Positions 34,953-43,677 of a stretch of 64,000 nucleotides of DNA are shown piece by piece. This DNA comes from Roseitalea porphyridii (lineage in GTDB: Bacteria > Pseudomonadota > Alphaproteobacteria > Rhizobiales > Rhizobiaceae). The position numbers were made by a program, and so were the translations under genes. Below the pieces are notes generated by a model that was not told the origin of the DNA, did no database searches, and saw only the letters and a list, made by a program, of their open reading frames with translations. The number at the start of each line of letters is the position of its first letter. The first letter of the stretch is position 1. The DNA lies in the NCBI RefSeq assembly GCF_004331955.1, contig NZ_CP036532.1, forward strand, positions 3,249,501 through 3,313,500. The letters are read 5' to 3'.

Positions 34953-35879
34953 ATGCACAAGAGCCTTATCGCTGGCGCGGCCGCGCTGCTGATGACAACC
35001 GCCACCGCGGCGGCGCAATGTGAGACCGTAACCTTTTCCGATGTAGGCTGGACCGACATCACCGCGACCACGGCGACGGCGACTGTAATTCTCGACGCCC
35101 TCGGCTATGAGACCGACGTGAAGGTGCTTTCGGTCCCCGTTACCTATGCTTCAATGAAGTCCGGCGACATTGATGTGTTCCTCGGCAACTGGATGCCAAC
35201 TATGGAAGCCGACATTGCGCCTTATCGCGACGACGGTTCGGTCGACACGGTGCGCGCCAATCTGGAAGGCGCCAAGTACACCTTGGCGACCAATGCGGCG
35301 GGCGCCGCGCTTGGCATCGACAGCTTTGATGCGATCGCCGCCAACGCCGAAGCGCTCGACAACGAGATTTACGGTATCGAGCCGGGTAATGACGGCAACC
35401 GCCTCATCCAGACGATGATCGATGAGGACGCGTTCGGCCTGTCATCGTTCGAAGTTGTCGAGAGCTCTGAACAGGGCATGCTGGCGCAGGTTGAACGGGC
35501 GAGCGATCGGGACGAACCGATCGTCTTTCTCGGCTGGGAGCCGCACCCGATGAATGCAAACTTCGAGCTGACCTATCTGGAAGGGGGCGATGATTTCTTC
35601 GGACCGAATCTGGGCGGCGCCACGGTCTACACCAATACCCGCGCCGGCTATGTCGAGGAATGCGAAAATGTCGGGCAGTTCTTGAACAACTTGGAATTTT
35701 CGCTGGCCATGGAAAACGAGATCATGGGCGCAATTCTCAATGATGGAGAGAACCCCGAGGACGCCGCGCGCGCATGGTTGACGGCCAACCCCGGGGTGCT
35801 TGATGGCTGGCTCGACGGCGTGACAACGCTCGATGGCGGCGACGCCATGGAAGCTGTCACTTCCGCACTCGGCCTTTAG
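34953..35879 (+). CDS. choX: Choline-binding periplasmic protein ChoX
   Basis: 308 residues, ATG at 34953 after GGGAGAAACG. Signal peptide MHKSLIAGAAALLMTTATAA-AQ. The OpuAC-type binding domain shows VTFSDVGWTDITATTATATV, LGNWMPTMEADI, PGNDGNRLIQ and FLGWEPHPMN; the aromatic residues (Trp, Tyr) form the cation box for the choline head group. It is the first gene of choXWV. Confidence 0.92.
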   Translation: MHKSLIAGAAALLMTTATAAAQCETVTFSDVGWTDITATTATATVILDALGYETDVKVLSVPVTYASMKSGDIDVFLGNWMPTMEADIAPYRDDGSVDTVRANLEGAKYTLATNAAGAALGIDSFDAIAANAEALDNEIYGIEPGNDGNRLIQTMIDEDAFGLSSFEVVESSEQGMLAQVERASDRDEPIVFLGWEPHPMNANFELTYLEGGDDFFGPNLGGATVYTNTRAGYVEECENVGQFLNNLEFSLAMENEIMGAILNDGENPEDAARAWLTANPGVLDGWLDGVTTLDGGDAMEAVTSALGL

Positions 35880-35948
35880 GGCAGCGGGGGCAAGGGGCGT
35901 CTCTACTCCTGGCGGCGGGGCTGGCGATGATGGATTGGGGGTAACACG

Positions 35949-36782
35949 ATGGAGTGGCTGTCGGAGAACAAGATTCCGGTCGGCCAGGCCGCGAGCGATC
36001 TGTTCGAGTGGCTTCAGGACAATGGCCAGTGGTTCTTCGACGGGCTGGACGTTGCGCTCGACCGGTTGATCGAATCGATCCTTTGGCTCATGCAGTCGCC
36101 CCACCCGCTGATCACCATCGCGATCTTTGTCGCCATCACATGGTTGCTGCAAAAGAGTTGGCAGACCTGCCTGTTCGTCTTTGCCGGTTTTCTGTTCATC
36201 CTCAATCAGGGATACTGGGAAGAGACGACCGAAAGCCTGACGCTGGTGCTCTCCGCCTGTGTCGTGTGCATGGCGATCGGTGTGCCGATCGGCATCGCCG
36301 CCGCGCATCGGCCAAGGCTTTATGCCGCGATGCGCCCGGTGCTCGATCTGATGCAGACGCTGCCAACCTTCGTCTATCTGATACCGGCGATCGTCTTTTT
36401 CGGTATCGGCATGGTACCGGGGCTGATCGCGACGGTCATCTTCGTTGTGCCCGCGCCGATCCGGCTGACCCATCTGGGCATCAGTTCGACGCCCAGGCCA
36501 TTGCTCGAAGCGGCCCAGGCGTTCGGCGCCACGCCGCGCCAGACATTGTGGAAGGTCGAACTGCCCTACGCCATGCCGCAGATCATGACCGGGCTGAACC
36601 AGACGATCATGTTGTCGCTTTCCATGGTCGTCATCGCCGCGCTGGTCGGCGCGGACGGGCTCGGAGTGCCGGTCGTACGCGCCCTCAACCAGGTCAACAC
36701 GGCGCTCGGCTTTGAAAGCGGCATCATAATCGTGGTCGTCGCCATCATGCTCGATCGGGTTCTGCGGGTGCGGCGCACGTGA
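35949..36782 (+). CDS. choW: Choline ABC permease ChoW
   Basis: 277 residues. ProW-like permease with about six membrane segments and the binding-protein-dependent transport loop EAAQAFGATPRQTLWKVELP. LMQTLPTFVYLIPAIVFFGI and ADGLGVPVVRALNQVNTALG are typical of ChoW/ProW. The 3' end overlaps choV by 4 bases. Confidence 0.92.
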   Translation: MEWLSENKIPVGQAASDLFEWLQDNGQWFFDGLDVALDRLIESILWLMQSPHPLITIAIFVAITWLLQKSWQTCLFVFAGFLFILNQGYWEETTESLTLVLSACVVCMAIGVPIGIAAAHRPRLYAAMRPVLDLMQTLPTFVYLIPAIVFFGIGMVPGLIATVIFVVPAPIRLTHLGISSTPRPLLEAAQAFGATPRQTLWKVELPYAMPQIMTGLNQTIMLSLSMVVIAALVGADGLGVPVVRALNQVNTALGFESGIIIVVVAIMLDRVLRVRRT

Positions 36783-37831
36783 GCAACGCGGTTGAATTCA
36801 ACAATGTCTCGATCGTCTTCGGCGACAAGCCGGCACAAGCCTTGCCGCTCATGGATGAAGGACGCTCGCGCGGCGAAATCCAGGCCGAGACAGACCAGAT
36901 CCTCGGCGTCCATGATTGTTCAATCGCCGTCCCCGAAGGCGAGATCCTCGTCCTAATGGGCCTGTCGGGCTCGGGCAAGTCGACGCTTCTGCGTGCCGTC
37001 AACGGGCTCAATCCGGTCATCCGCGGATCGGTCTCGGTGCGCGAGAACGGCACCATGGTCGATGTGACCAATGCCAATTCCAGGACGCTGCGCCGGATTC
37101 GCATGAACACCGTGTCGATGGTCTTTCAGCAGTTCGGCCTTCTGCCATGGCGGACAGTGCGCGAAAATGCCGGCCTCGGGCTCGAGCTTGGCGGGATGCC
37201 CGCCAGGAAGGCACGCGAGCGGGTCGATCACCAGTTGGCCCTGGTCGGCCTATCAGACTGGGCCGACCGCAAGGTGGGCGAATTGTCGGGCGGCATGCAG
37301 CAGCGGGTCGGTCTGGCGCGCGCCTTTGCCACCGATGCGCCGATCCTTCTGATGGACGAGCCGTTCTCGGCGCTCGATCCGCTGATACGCACCCGGCTTC
37401 AGGACGAATTGCTCGAGCTGCAGGCCGAACTCAAGCGCACCATCGTCTTTGTCAGTCACGATCTCGATGAGGCGTTCAAACTGGGCAACCAGATCGCGAT
37501 CCTCGAAGGCGGCCGGATCGTCCAGGCCGGAACGCCGCAGCACATCTTCCAGAACCCGCAAAACCAATATGTCGCCGATTTCGTGCAGAACATGAACCCG
37601 TTGGGTGTTCTGCGCACCCGCGATCTGATGCGTCCCCCCGATGGCGCACCGTCGCACACTTTGCCGGCCGATATGCTGATCAAGAACTGCATGGACCACC
37701 TGATCGGTATGGAAGGTCCGGTCGGTGTTGAAGAAAACGGCCAGATCGTCGGCCAATTATCCAAGGACGATCTGCTGAAGGCGCTTGCTGGCGCTCCGAG
37801 TTCGGGCGAGGTAGCAACATCAGGGCGATGA
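36779..37831 (+). CDS. choV: Choline ABC ATPase ChoV
   Basis: 350 residues from a GTG that overlaps the choW stop. ProV-like ATPase: GLSGSGKSTLLRAVNGLNPV (Walker A), FQQFGLLPWRTV, LSGGMQQRVGLARAFA (signature) and LLMDEPFSALDPLIRTRLQ (Walker B). The C-terminal 70 residues contain a shortened CBS-like tail ending QIVGQLSKDDLLKAL. Confidence 0.92.
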   Translation: MSNAVEFNNVSIVFGDKPAQALPLMDEGRSRGEIQAETDQILGVHDCSIAVPEGEILVLMGLSGSGKSTLLRAVNGLNPVIRGSVSVRENGTMVDVTNANSRTLRRIRMNTVSMVFQQFGLLPWRTVRENAGLGLELGGMPARKARERVDHQLALVGLSDWADRKVGELSGGMQQRVGLARAFATDAPILLMDEPFSALDPLIRTRLQDELLELQAELKRTIVFVSHDLDEAFKLGNQIAILEGGRIVQAGTPQHIFQNPQNQYVADFVQNMNPLGVLRTRDLMRPPDGAPSHTLPADMLIKNCMDHLIGMEGPVGVEENGQIVGQLSKDDLLKALAGAPSSGEVATSGR

Positions 37832-37867
37832 CGGTCGCATTCCGGATGCCGTCGGCACCAAGGGGTG

Positions 37868-38021
37868 TTGTCAGAGGAAACAAATCCGACCGCCTTTCCC
37901 CGTCCACCTCGATGGTCGATAGTCGCAAACGTCTGTTTCGTATGGAGAAACCTCCATCAGAGCACCGCTGACTTCCACAACCGACCCGTCGAGATGCTAT
38001 CAGCGTGGCTTCCTCTGACAA
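37868..38021. mobile_element. MITE-like inverted-repeat element
   Basis: A 154-bp element has perfect 12-bp inverted ends TTGTCAGAGGAA and TTCCTCTGACAA. The outermost 8 bases (TTGTCAGA/TCTGACAA) are the same as in the element at 30988-31109. No gene inside, no clear target duplication. The surrounding 37832-38237 stretch is otherwise empty. The two elements sit on either side of the choline cluster. Confidence 0.5.
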
Positions 38022-38237
38022 GTCCTCTCGCTGGCACGATGATTTGGCAGTTCGGCGACAGTTGTTTCCTGAACAGAAATAGGCGTCGTATGACGGATGG
38101 CGGATCAGTCATTATCAGCGAGTTGGTGTTCGACCGATGATCTCGGCCCATTATCATCATCTGGCCAAGCGTCTTGACTTGCCACAGCCCAACTCGGTGC
38201 TCTCAAAGCGGTTGGAAGCCCGAGGTTGAATCTACAT

Positions 38238-38655
38238 TCAACGCATCCAGAGCATGGCGGCTACGATCTGCAGGAAGCCGAGGAAGTGGGTGGCGCGGGG
38301 TCAAGGCGCATGGCGATGCGGCGGAAGTGCTTGATCTTGTTGAAGCATCGCTCGACCGTGTTTCTCATCTTGTAGGCTTCGGCTTCGTAGACGATGCGCC
38401 GCCTTCTGGTCGGATTGCAGGGGATCACCGACTCGGCGCCGAGGTCTGCGACCAGCGCCCTGATGGCGTTGGAGTCGTAGGCCTTGTCGGCCAGCACGCG
38501 GCGCGGCGACAGGCCGTTGAGGAGCGCCGGGGCGAGCGGCGCGTCGCCGGGCTGCCAAGACGTCAGGACCAGCTCGAGCGGCCGGCTCAGAGCGTCGACC
38601 GTCATGTGGATCTTGGTGGTCAGTCCTCCTCGGGAACGCCCCGTAGCCGTGCTGG
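38238..38655 (-). pseudogene. IS5-family transposase remnant, frameshifted
   Basis: The leftward frame contains the C-terminal half of an IS5-type DDE transposase: GRSRGGLTTKIHMTVDALSR, VLADKAYDSNAIRALV, VIPCNPTRRRRIVYEAEAY and NTVERCFNKIKHFRRIAMRL. Just before the end one base is missing; shifting frame restores the family ending THFLGFLQIVAAMLWMR and a stop at 38238. The N-terminal half is absent. A small dyad (GTTGAAT/ATTCAAC, 38225-38242) overlaps the end and may be the old IS terminus. It is not expected to be active. Confidence 0.78.
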
Positions 38656-38824
38656 CCCACAGGAACATGCTCCATGTTACACGCATTCGCGCTCTTCGAT
38701 TGCCCAAGATTACCCGTGGCGTCGAAGATCGGGGGTTATGGTGGTCCGATCGGGTCTTTAGGGACGGTCGAGGGAGCAACATCCCCGCGACTTTGATGGT
38801 CCGCGAACCGACTGGGAGGAAACC

Positions 38825-39859
38825 ATGATCGAATTCAACTACCGGCTAGCGAAGCGCCTTGCCAATGCCGCACTGACGGCGCTTACCGCATCTGCCCTTA
38901 CCGCGGCCGTCCCGACAGGGGAAGAGGCGCATGCTCAGGAACATACGCTGCGGGTTGCCTCCGTGGCTTCCGAGGGCAACATCGACTACGAGTATCTGGA
39001 GGAACTGGCCCGTAGGGTGACTGAACGCACCGATGGCCGAATAGAGTTCAATCTCTTTCATGGCAGCCAACTCGGCTCGATCAAGGAGCAGATCTCGAGC
39101 GTCAGCAGTGGTGCGATCGACATGACGCTGCACGATTTCGCGGCGCTTGCTTCCTATGTCGAGGACATCGCGCTGTTCAATGCGCCCTACATATATCGGG
39201 ACGGCGCCCATGCGCTGACCGCGACCGATCCGCAGGATTCGGAGGTCATGGCCGACTTCAATGAGCAGGTCATCGAGGCAGGCGATATTCGTATCCTCGG
39301 CGGCCTCTATCGGGGCGCTCGGCAGTTGACGGCGAGTTTCGCAGTGTATGGACCCGACGACCTGAAAGGCGAGAAGATCCGCGGCGTGCCGCTGCCGATC
39401 TGGACCACCATGCTTGAAGGCATGGGCGCGATTCCGACGCCTGTCGAATGGGCCGAGGTTCCGTCGGCACTGGCCACCGGACTGGTCGTCGGCCAGGAAA
39501 ACCCCTTGGCGGGGATCTACCAGACCAAGATCTACGAGGTTCAGCCCTACGTGATGATCACGGGTCACATGCAGTCCGTGCTCGGCCTGTTCATCAACGA
39601 GGACAGTTGGCAGTCGCTCTCGGAGCAGGACCGGGAGGTCTTCCGCGATGTTGTCGACGAGATGGAGCAGTGGTCCCTCGATCGCGTTGCCAGCGAGGAA
39701 GAGGCGATCAAGGAACAGCTTCGCGACGAGGGCGTGACCGTGATCGAGCCGGAGGATGGACTGCGCAATGAAGAGTTCCGTCAGGCCGTGCTCGAAAAGG
39801 TCGCCGAAGACTTCCCGCAGTGGACAGATGACATCGAACGCATTCGCGCGATCGACTGA
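38825..39859 (+). CDS. TRAP transporter binding protein (DctP type)
   Basis: 344 residues, ATG after GGGAGGAAACC, signal peptide ending near EEAHA-QE. DctP fold: LRVASVASEGNIDYEYLEEL, GSQLGSIKEQISSVSSGAID, and KIRGVPLPIWTTMLEGMGAI with the conserved Arg that salt-bridges a carboxylate. It binds a carboxylate-bearing substrate in the periplasm for the two membrane subunits downstream. The neighbouring oxidoreductases suggest a sugar acid or cyclitol-like compound. Confidence 0.9.
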   Translation: MIEFNYRLAKRLANAALTALTASALTAAVPTGEEAHAQEHTLRVASVASEGNIDYEYLEELARRVTERTDGRIEFNLFHGSQLGSIKEQISSVSSGAIDMTLHDFAALASYVEDIALFNAPYIYRDGAHALTATDPQDSEVMADFNEQVIEAGDIRILGGLYRGARQLTASFAVYGPDDLKGEKIRGVPLPIWTTMLEGMGAIPTPVEWAEVPSALATGLVVGQENPLAGIYQTKIYEVQPYVMITGHMQSVLGLFINEDSWQSLSEQDREVFRDVVDEMEQWSLDRVASEEEAIKEQLRDEGVTVIEPEDGLRNEEFRQAVLEKVAEDFPQWTDDIERIRAID

Positions 39860-39873
39860 TCATTGACGATCTC

Positions 39874-39900
39874 CGGCGCCCGGCGAGGTCTCGGGCGCCG
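39874..39900 (+). terminator. Hairpin after TRAP binding-protein gene
   Basis: CGGCGCCCG and CGGGCGCCG form a perfect 9-bp stem with a 9-nt loop, 14 bases after the dctP stop and before dctQ. It has no T-run; partial termination or transcript protection would give more binding protein than membrane subunits. Confidence 0.55.
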
Positions 39901-39929
39901 TTCCCCGCAAGCCGTTGAAAAGGTGCGCC

Positions 39930-40466
39930 ATGCGCCTCATCCATGCAATGCGCAAGGGTTACCTGGCGATCAGCGTCGCCTTGCTGGCGCTCGTGACGGC
40001 ACTGCCGATCATCCAGGTGGTCATGCGAAACCTGTTTGATACGCCACTCATGCGCTCGGAAGAGTTCACAAAGTATTTTCTGATCTGCCTGGCGTTCATG
40101 GCGGCCCCCGTTGCCGTGTCCGGTGCCGGCATGATCGCCATGGACGAATTGCGTCGCGCTTTACCCGGTCTTGCGCGACGGACCTTGTCGGTCTTGATCC
40201 TTGCGGGCTCGGCCTTGATCTTCGCCGTCGCGACCTTCTCTGCGGTGCTGACGTCGGTGAAAAACGCGCATGTCTCGACAACACTTGGCGTGCCTTTCTG
40301 GGTTTTCATTCTCCCCGGCACGATCGGCTTCCTTCTGGTCACCTTCGAGTATCTCGTGCGGCTCGTCGAATATTGGCGCGACGGTGAGAGTAGCTACACG
40401 GCGGACGAAATCGCCGATGAAATTGATGTCGATCCGACTTCGTCCGCTCCTCCGAGTGCGCTCTAG
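39930..40466 (+). CDS. TRAP transporter small membrane subunit (DctQ type)
   Basis: 178 residues from ATG 39930 (AAAGG 7 bases upstream); a TTG a few codons earlier is rejected. Four membrane segments; VVMRNLFDTPLMRSEEFTKY is the conserved DctQ loop. The acidic C-terminal tail (TADEIADEIDVDPTSS) is cytoplasmic. It partners the large subunit 14 bases downstream. Confidence 0.88.
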   Translation: MRLIHAMRKGYLAISVALLALVTALPIIQVVMRNLFDTPLMRSEEFTKYFLICLAFMAAPVAVSGAGMIAMDELRRALPGLARRTLSVLILAGSALIFAVATFSAVLTSVKNAHVSTTLGVPFWVFILPGTIGFLLVTFEYLVRLVEYWRDGESSYTADEIADEIDVDPTSSAPPSAL

Positions 40467-40480
40467 CCGAGGACCTTACT

Positions 40481-41746
40481 ATGACAATCGGATTGGCTTT
40501 CCTCGTCCTGTTCTCCGTCGGCTTCCCCGTTGTGGTCGCGATGATGCTGCCGTCGATCTACTACATCCTGGCGAACGGTTTCCCCCTCGACTCCGCCGCT
40601 CAGAGACTGATCTTCTCCGTCGACTCCTTCACGCTGGTGGCTATCCCGGTCTTCATTCTGGCCGGCAACCTGATGAACACCGCCGGCATCACGTCGCGCA
40701 TCTTCAATTTCGCCAACATCGTGGTCGGACGCGTGCCCGGTGGCCTGGCTCAGGTCAACATCTTTGCCAGCCTGATCTTCGCAGGCATGTCGGGCGCCGC
40801 TCTCGCTGACGTCGGCGGTCTGGGCCGTGTCGAGATAAAGGCGCTGCGCGAAAGAGGGTTCAGCGCCGGATTTGCGGCCGCCGTGACCGCGGCGTCTGCG
40901 ACCGTGGGGCCGATCTTCCCACCCAGCATCATCCTCATCATCTATGGTGCGGTCACTAACACCTCGATCGTGAGCCTGCTGCTGGCCGGCGTGCTGCCCG
41001 CGATCCTGTGCGTGATCATGCTGATGCTGACGACCGCCATCCTTGCGCGTCTGCGCCGCTTCCCGCGCGAACCACGTTGGCCCACGCCAAGCGAAGTAAC
41101 ACGCGGCGGAGCGGCGGCACTGCCGGCTCTGCTCGCGCCTGTGTTCCTCGTCGGCGGCATGCTCACGGGCTGGTTCACGCCGACCGAGGCTGCTGCCGTC
41201 GTCGTCCTCTACATCCTTCTGGTGAGCGCGCTCGTCTACCGCGATCTCAGCCCCAGCCATTTGCTGACCTCGGCGGTCGACACAGTCAAGGCCACGGGCG
41301 CGATCCTGGTGATCGTCGCAGGGGCGCAGCTGCTGGGTTGGGTCTTTGCACTCGAGCAGGTGCCGCAACAATTTGCGTCCGCCGTGCTGCCTGACACCGA
41401 CAACACTATCGTGCTTCTGCTCGTCCTGAACCTGATCCTGCTGGTTGCCGGCATGTTCCTGGACGCCGGCGTCGTCGTGCTGCTGATCATGCCGATCGTG
41501 GCGCCGCCCCTGATCGCAGCCGGCGTCGATCCCGTGCACTTGGGCATCGTGTCGGTCTTCAACGTGGTGCTCGGGTTGGTGACGCCGCCGATGGGCCTGT
41601 CCTTGTTCCTGATCAGTGACATCGCGCGCGTACCGATGAGCCGGCTCGTGCGGGAACTCCTGCCCTTCTACGTGCCGCTGTTCCTCACGCTCATGCTGAT
41701 CACCTTCATACCGGCCATTTCGCTGTGGCTGCCAAACCTCAACTGA
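40481..41746 (+). CDS. TRAP transporter large membrane subunit (DctM type)
   Basis: 421 residues, about twelve membrane segments. DctM signatures include IPVFILAGNLMNTAGITSRI, MSGAALADVGGLGRVEIKAL, FPPSIILIIYGAVTN, GWFTPTEAAAVVVLYILLVS and VTPPMGLSLFLIS. Forms the sodium-coupled channel with the small subunit. It precedes an oxidoreductase gene by 21 bases. Confidence 0.92.
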   Translation: MTIGLAFLVLFSVGFPVVVAMMLPSIYYILANGFPLDSAAQRLIFSVDSFTLVAIPVFILAGNLMNTAGITSRIFNFANIVVGRVPGGLAQVNIFASLIFAGMSGAALADVGGLGRVEIKALRERGFSAGFAAAVTAASATVGPIFPPSIILIIYGAVTNTSIVSLLLAGVLPAILCVIMLMLTTAILARLRRFPREPRWPTPSEVTRGGAAALPALLAPVFLVGGMLTGWFTPTEAAAVVVLYILLVSALVYRDLSPSHLLTSAVDTVKATGAILVIVAGAQLLGWVFALEQVPQQFASAVLPDTDNTIVLLLVLNLILLVAGMFLDAGVVVLLIMPIVAPPLIAAGVDPVHLGIVSVFNVVLGLVTPPMGLSLFLISDIARVPMSRLVRELLPFYVPLFLTLMLITFIPAISLWLPNLN

Positions 41747-41767
41747 CCGGAAGGACGTTTCCGCATC

Positions 41768-42850
41768 ATGCGACCCCTGAAGATGCTACAGATCGGAGTA
41801 GGTGGATATGGCGCAGCTTGGCTTCGCGACTTCGTCCCGCCAGTGAAAGCCAGGGGACTGGTCGAGACGGTGGCGGTCTGCGACATCGACGGACAGGCGC
41901 TGGGCGAGGCGCGCGACTTTCTGGGGCTGCCAGAGACCCAGTGCTTCACCGATGCAGCCCAAGCGTGTCGTCAGGCCGACGCCGATTTCGCTCTGATTTC
42001 GACTCCACCGTGGGACCACGCCGATCACGTCGCGATGGCCGCCAATGCCGGCATGGATGTGCTGTGCGAAAAACCGATTGCCGCTTCGATTGAGGACACA
42101 GCGCGCATCGTCAGAACAGCCCGCGAGACGGGCCGCCGGATCGCGTTCACGATGACCCACCGGTTCGATCAGGCCCATTCCACCCTGCGACGCGAGGTCC
42201 ACAGCGGCCAATATGGCGCGCTCGATTACATTGCCTTCCGCCTCACCGGTGAACTGCGGCGGTTCGCGAGTTGGGGCCGGTTCCGCCACGAGATGGACGA
42301 TGTCATGTTGGTCGAGGCAGCCATTCATCACTTCGACATCCTGCGCGATCTGGCCGGCGCCGCGCCAGCCTCCATCTTCGCGACGTCCTGGAACCCTCCC
42401 TGGGGGGAGTTTGCCGGCGATTCCCAGGTTCTGGCGATCATGCGCTTCGGCAACGACGTCCGGGCCAGCTACGAAAGCACCGCCTGCAATGCGGTCTCCA
42501 TCAACGAGTACTTCAAGGGCACGATCCGCGCCGAGTTCGACAAGGCCACGCTGATCCTCGACGGCGGACGGCTGGAACGCATGTACTACGATCCCACCGG
42601 CCAAGAGCCCGTACGCCGCCCCGGAAGCGGGGAGACGGTTGAGCCAGTCGTGCAGGACAGTTTCGGAAACGTCTGGATCATCGAGCGCTTTGTGCAGTGG
42701 TTGCGCGGCGGCGAACCAATGCCGACGCGGCTGGAAGAAACGCTCCAGTCGCAGGCCATGGTTTTCGCCGCGCTCGAATCGGCGCGCACGGGCAAGCAGG
42801 TCGACGTGCGCGCAATTGCCGACTGGTTCGGCCATTTGGCCCGGCCATAG
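41768..42850 (+). CDS. Gfo/Idh/MocA-family oxidoreductase
   Basis: 360 residues. N-terminal Rossmann domain IGVGGYGAAWLRDFVPP, then DADFALISTPPWDHADHVAM and VLCEKPIAASIEDTARIV (EKP motif with catalytic Lys). The C-terminal alpha/beta domain has VEAAIHHFDILRDLAGAAP, where HHFD supplies the catalytic Asp/His pattern. Such enzymes oxidise or reduce a ring hydroxyl of sugars or inositols with NAD(P). It is in one operon with the TRAP transporter and the following SDR. Confidence 0.87.
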   Translation: MRPLKMLQIGVGGYGAAWLRDFVPPVKARGLVETVAVCDIDGQALGEARDFLGLPETQCFTDAAQACRQADADFALISTPPWDHADHVAMAANAGMDVLCEKPIAASIEDTARIVRTARETGRRIAFTMTHRFDQAHSTLRREVHSGQYGALDYIAFRLTGELRRFASWGRFRHEMDDVMLVEAAIHHFDILRDLAGAAPASIFATSWNPPWGEFAGDSQVLAIMRFGNDVRASYESTACNAVSINEYFKGTIRAEFDKATLILDGGRLERMYYDPTGQEPVRRPGSGETVEPVVQDSFGNVWIIERFVQWLRGGEPMPTRLEETLQSQAMVFAALESARTGKQVDVRAIADWFGHLARP

Positions 42851-42891
42851 AGCCGCGCCAACCAATCATACACCTGAAAGGAGAACCGTGA

Positions 42892-43668
42892 ATGAAGCTC
42901 GAAAACAAGATCGCCGTCGTCACCGGTGGAGGCGGAGGCATCGGCCGTCAGACATGCCGCCTGCTGGCTGGCGAGGGGGCGAAGATCGTGGTTGCCGACC
43001 GGGTCCTGGAGGATGCCGAGCGCACGGCAGCGGAATTGAGCGACGCCGGTGCGACAGCGGTCCCGATGCACGTCGAAATGGCCGACGACGACTCCATCCG
43101 CAAGTTGGCCGAGCAGTCGGTGGAGCGGTTCGGGCACATCGACATCCTCGTCAACAATGCCGGCGCGCGCGTGTTCGGACCGGTGACGGACGCCACCCTC
43201 GAAGACTGGGCGTTCATTCTGGACGTCAACCTGCGAGGCCCCGGGTTGAGCTGCAAGTACCTGATCCCGCACATGCGCCAGGGCGGCAGCATCATCAACA
43301 TCTCGTCCGCCAACGGTGTGGTCGGCCGTCCGGGAATGGCGCTTTACGATGCGTCCAAGGCGGGACTGCTGGCGTTGACCCGGTCAATGGCCTGCGATCA
43401 TGCCGATCAGGGTATCCGCATCAATGCGGTTCTGCCCGGACCGACGCTGACCGACTTTCACATCAAGCGGGCAGCCGCCGAAGGCCGCGAACTCGATGCC
43501 GGGCTGACACGGCCGCACGATGATGGTCCCGGCATATTGCGCCGCCAGGGTCTGCCGGAGGAGATCGCCGCGGCGGTCGTGTTCCTGGCGACAGACGATG
43601 CTTCCTTCGTCACCGGTGCATGCTTCAACATCGACGGCGGACTGAGCGCCATCGCACAGAGGAACTAG
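42892..43668 (+). CDS. SDR dehydrogenase
   Basis: 258 residues, ATG at 42892 after AAAGGAGAACC. TGGGGGIGRQ nucleotide loop, VVADRVLEDAERTA (Asp for NAD), NNAGARVFGPV, and catalytic ALYDASKAGLL. It lies in the TRAP operon between the Gfo/Idh/MocA gene and the TIM-barrel/AAA+ gene, and should act on the same imported substrate. Confidence 0.85.
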   Translation: MKLENKIAVVTGGGGGIGRQTCRLLAGEGAKIVVADRVLEDAERTAAELSDAGATAVPMHVEMADDDSIRKLAEQSVERFGHIDILVNNAGARVFGPVTDATLEDWAFILDVNLRGPGLSCKYLIPHMRQGGSIINISSANGVVGRPGMALYDASKAGLLALTRSMACDHADQGIRINAVLPGPTLTDFHIKRAAAEGRELDAGLTRPHDDGPGILRRQGLPEEIAAAVVFLATDDASFVTGACFNIDGGLSAIAQRN

Positions 43669-43677
43669 GCCGAAACG

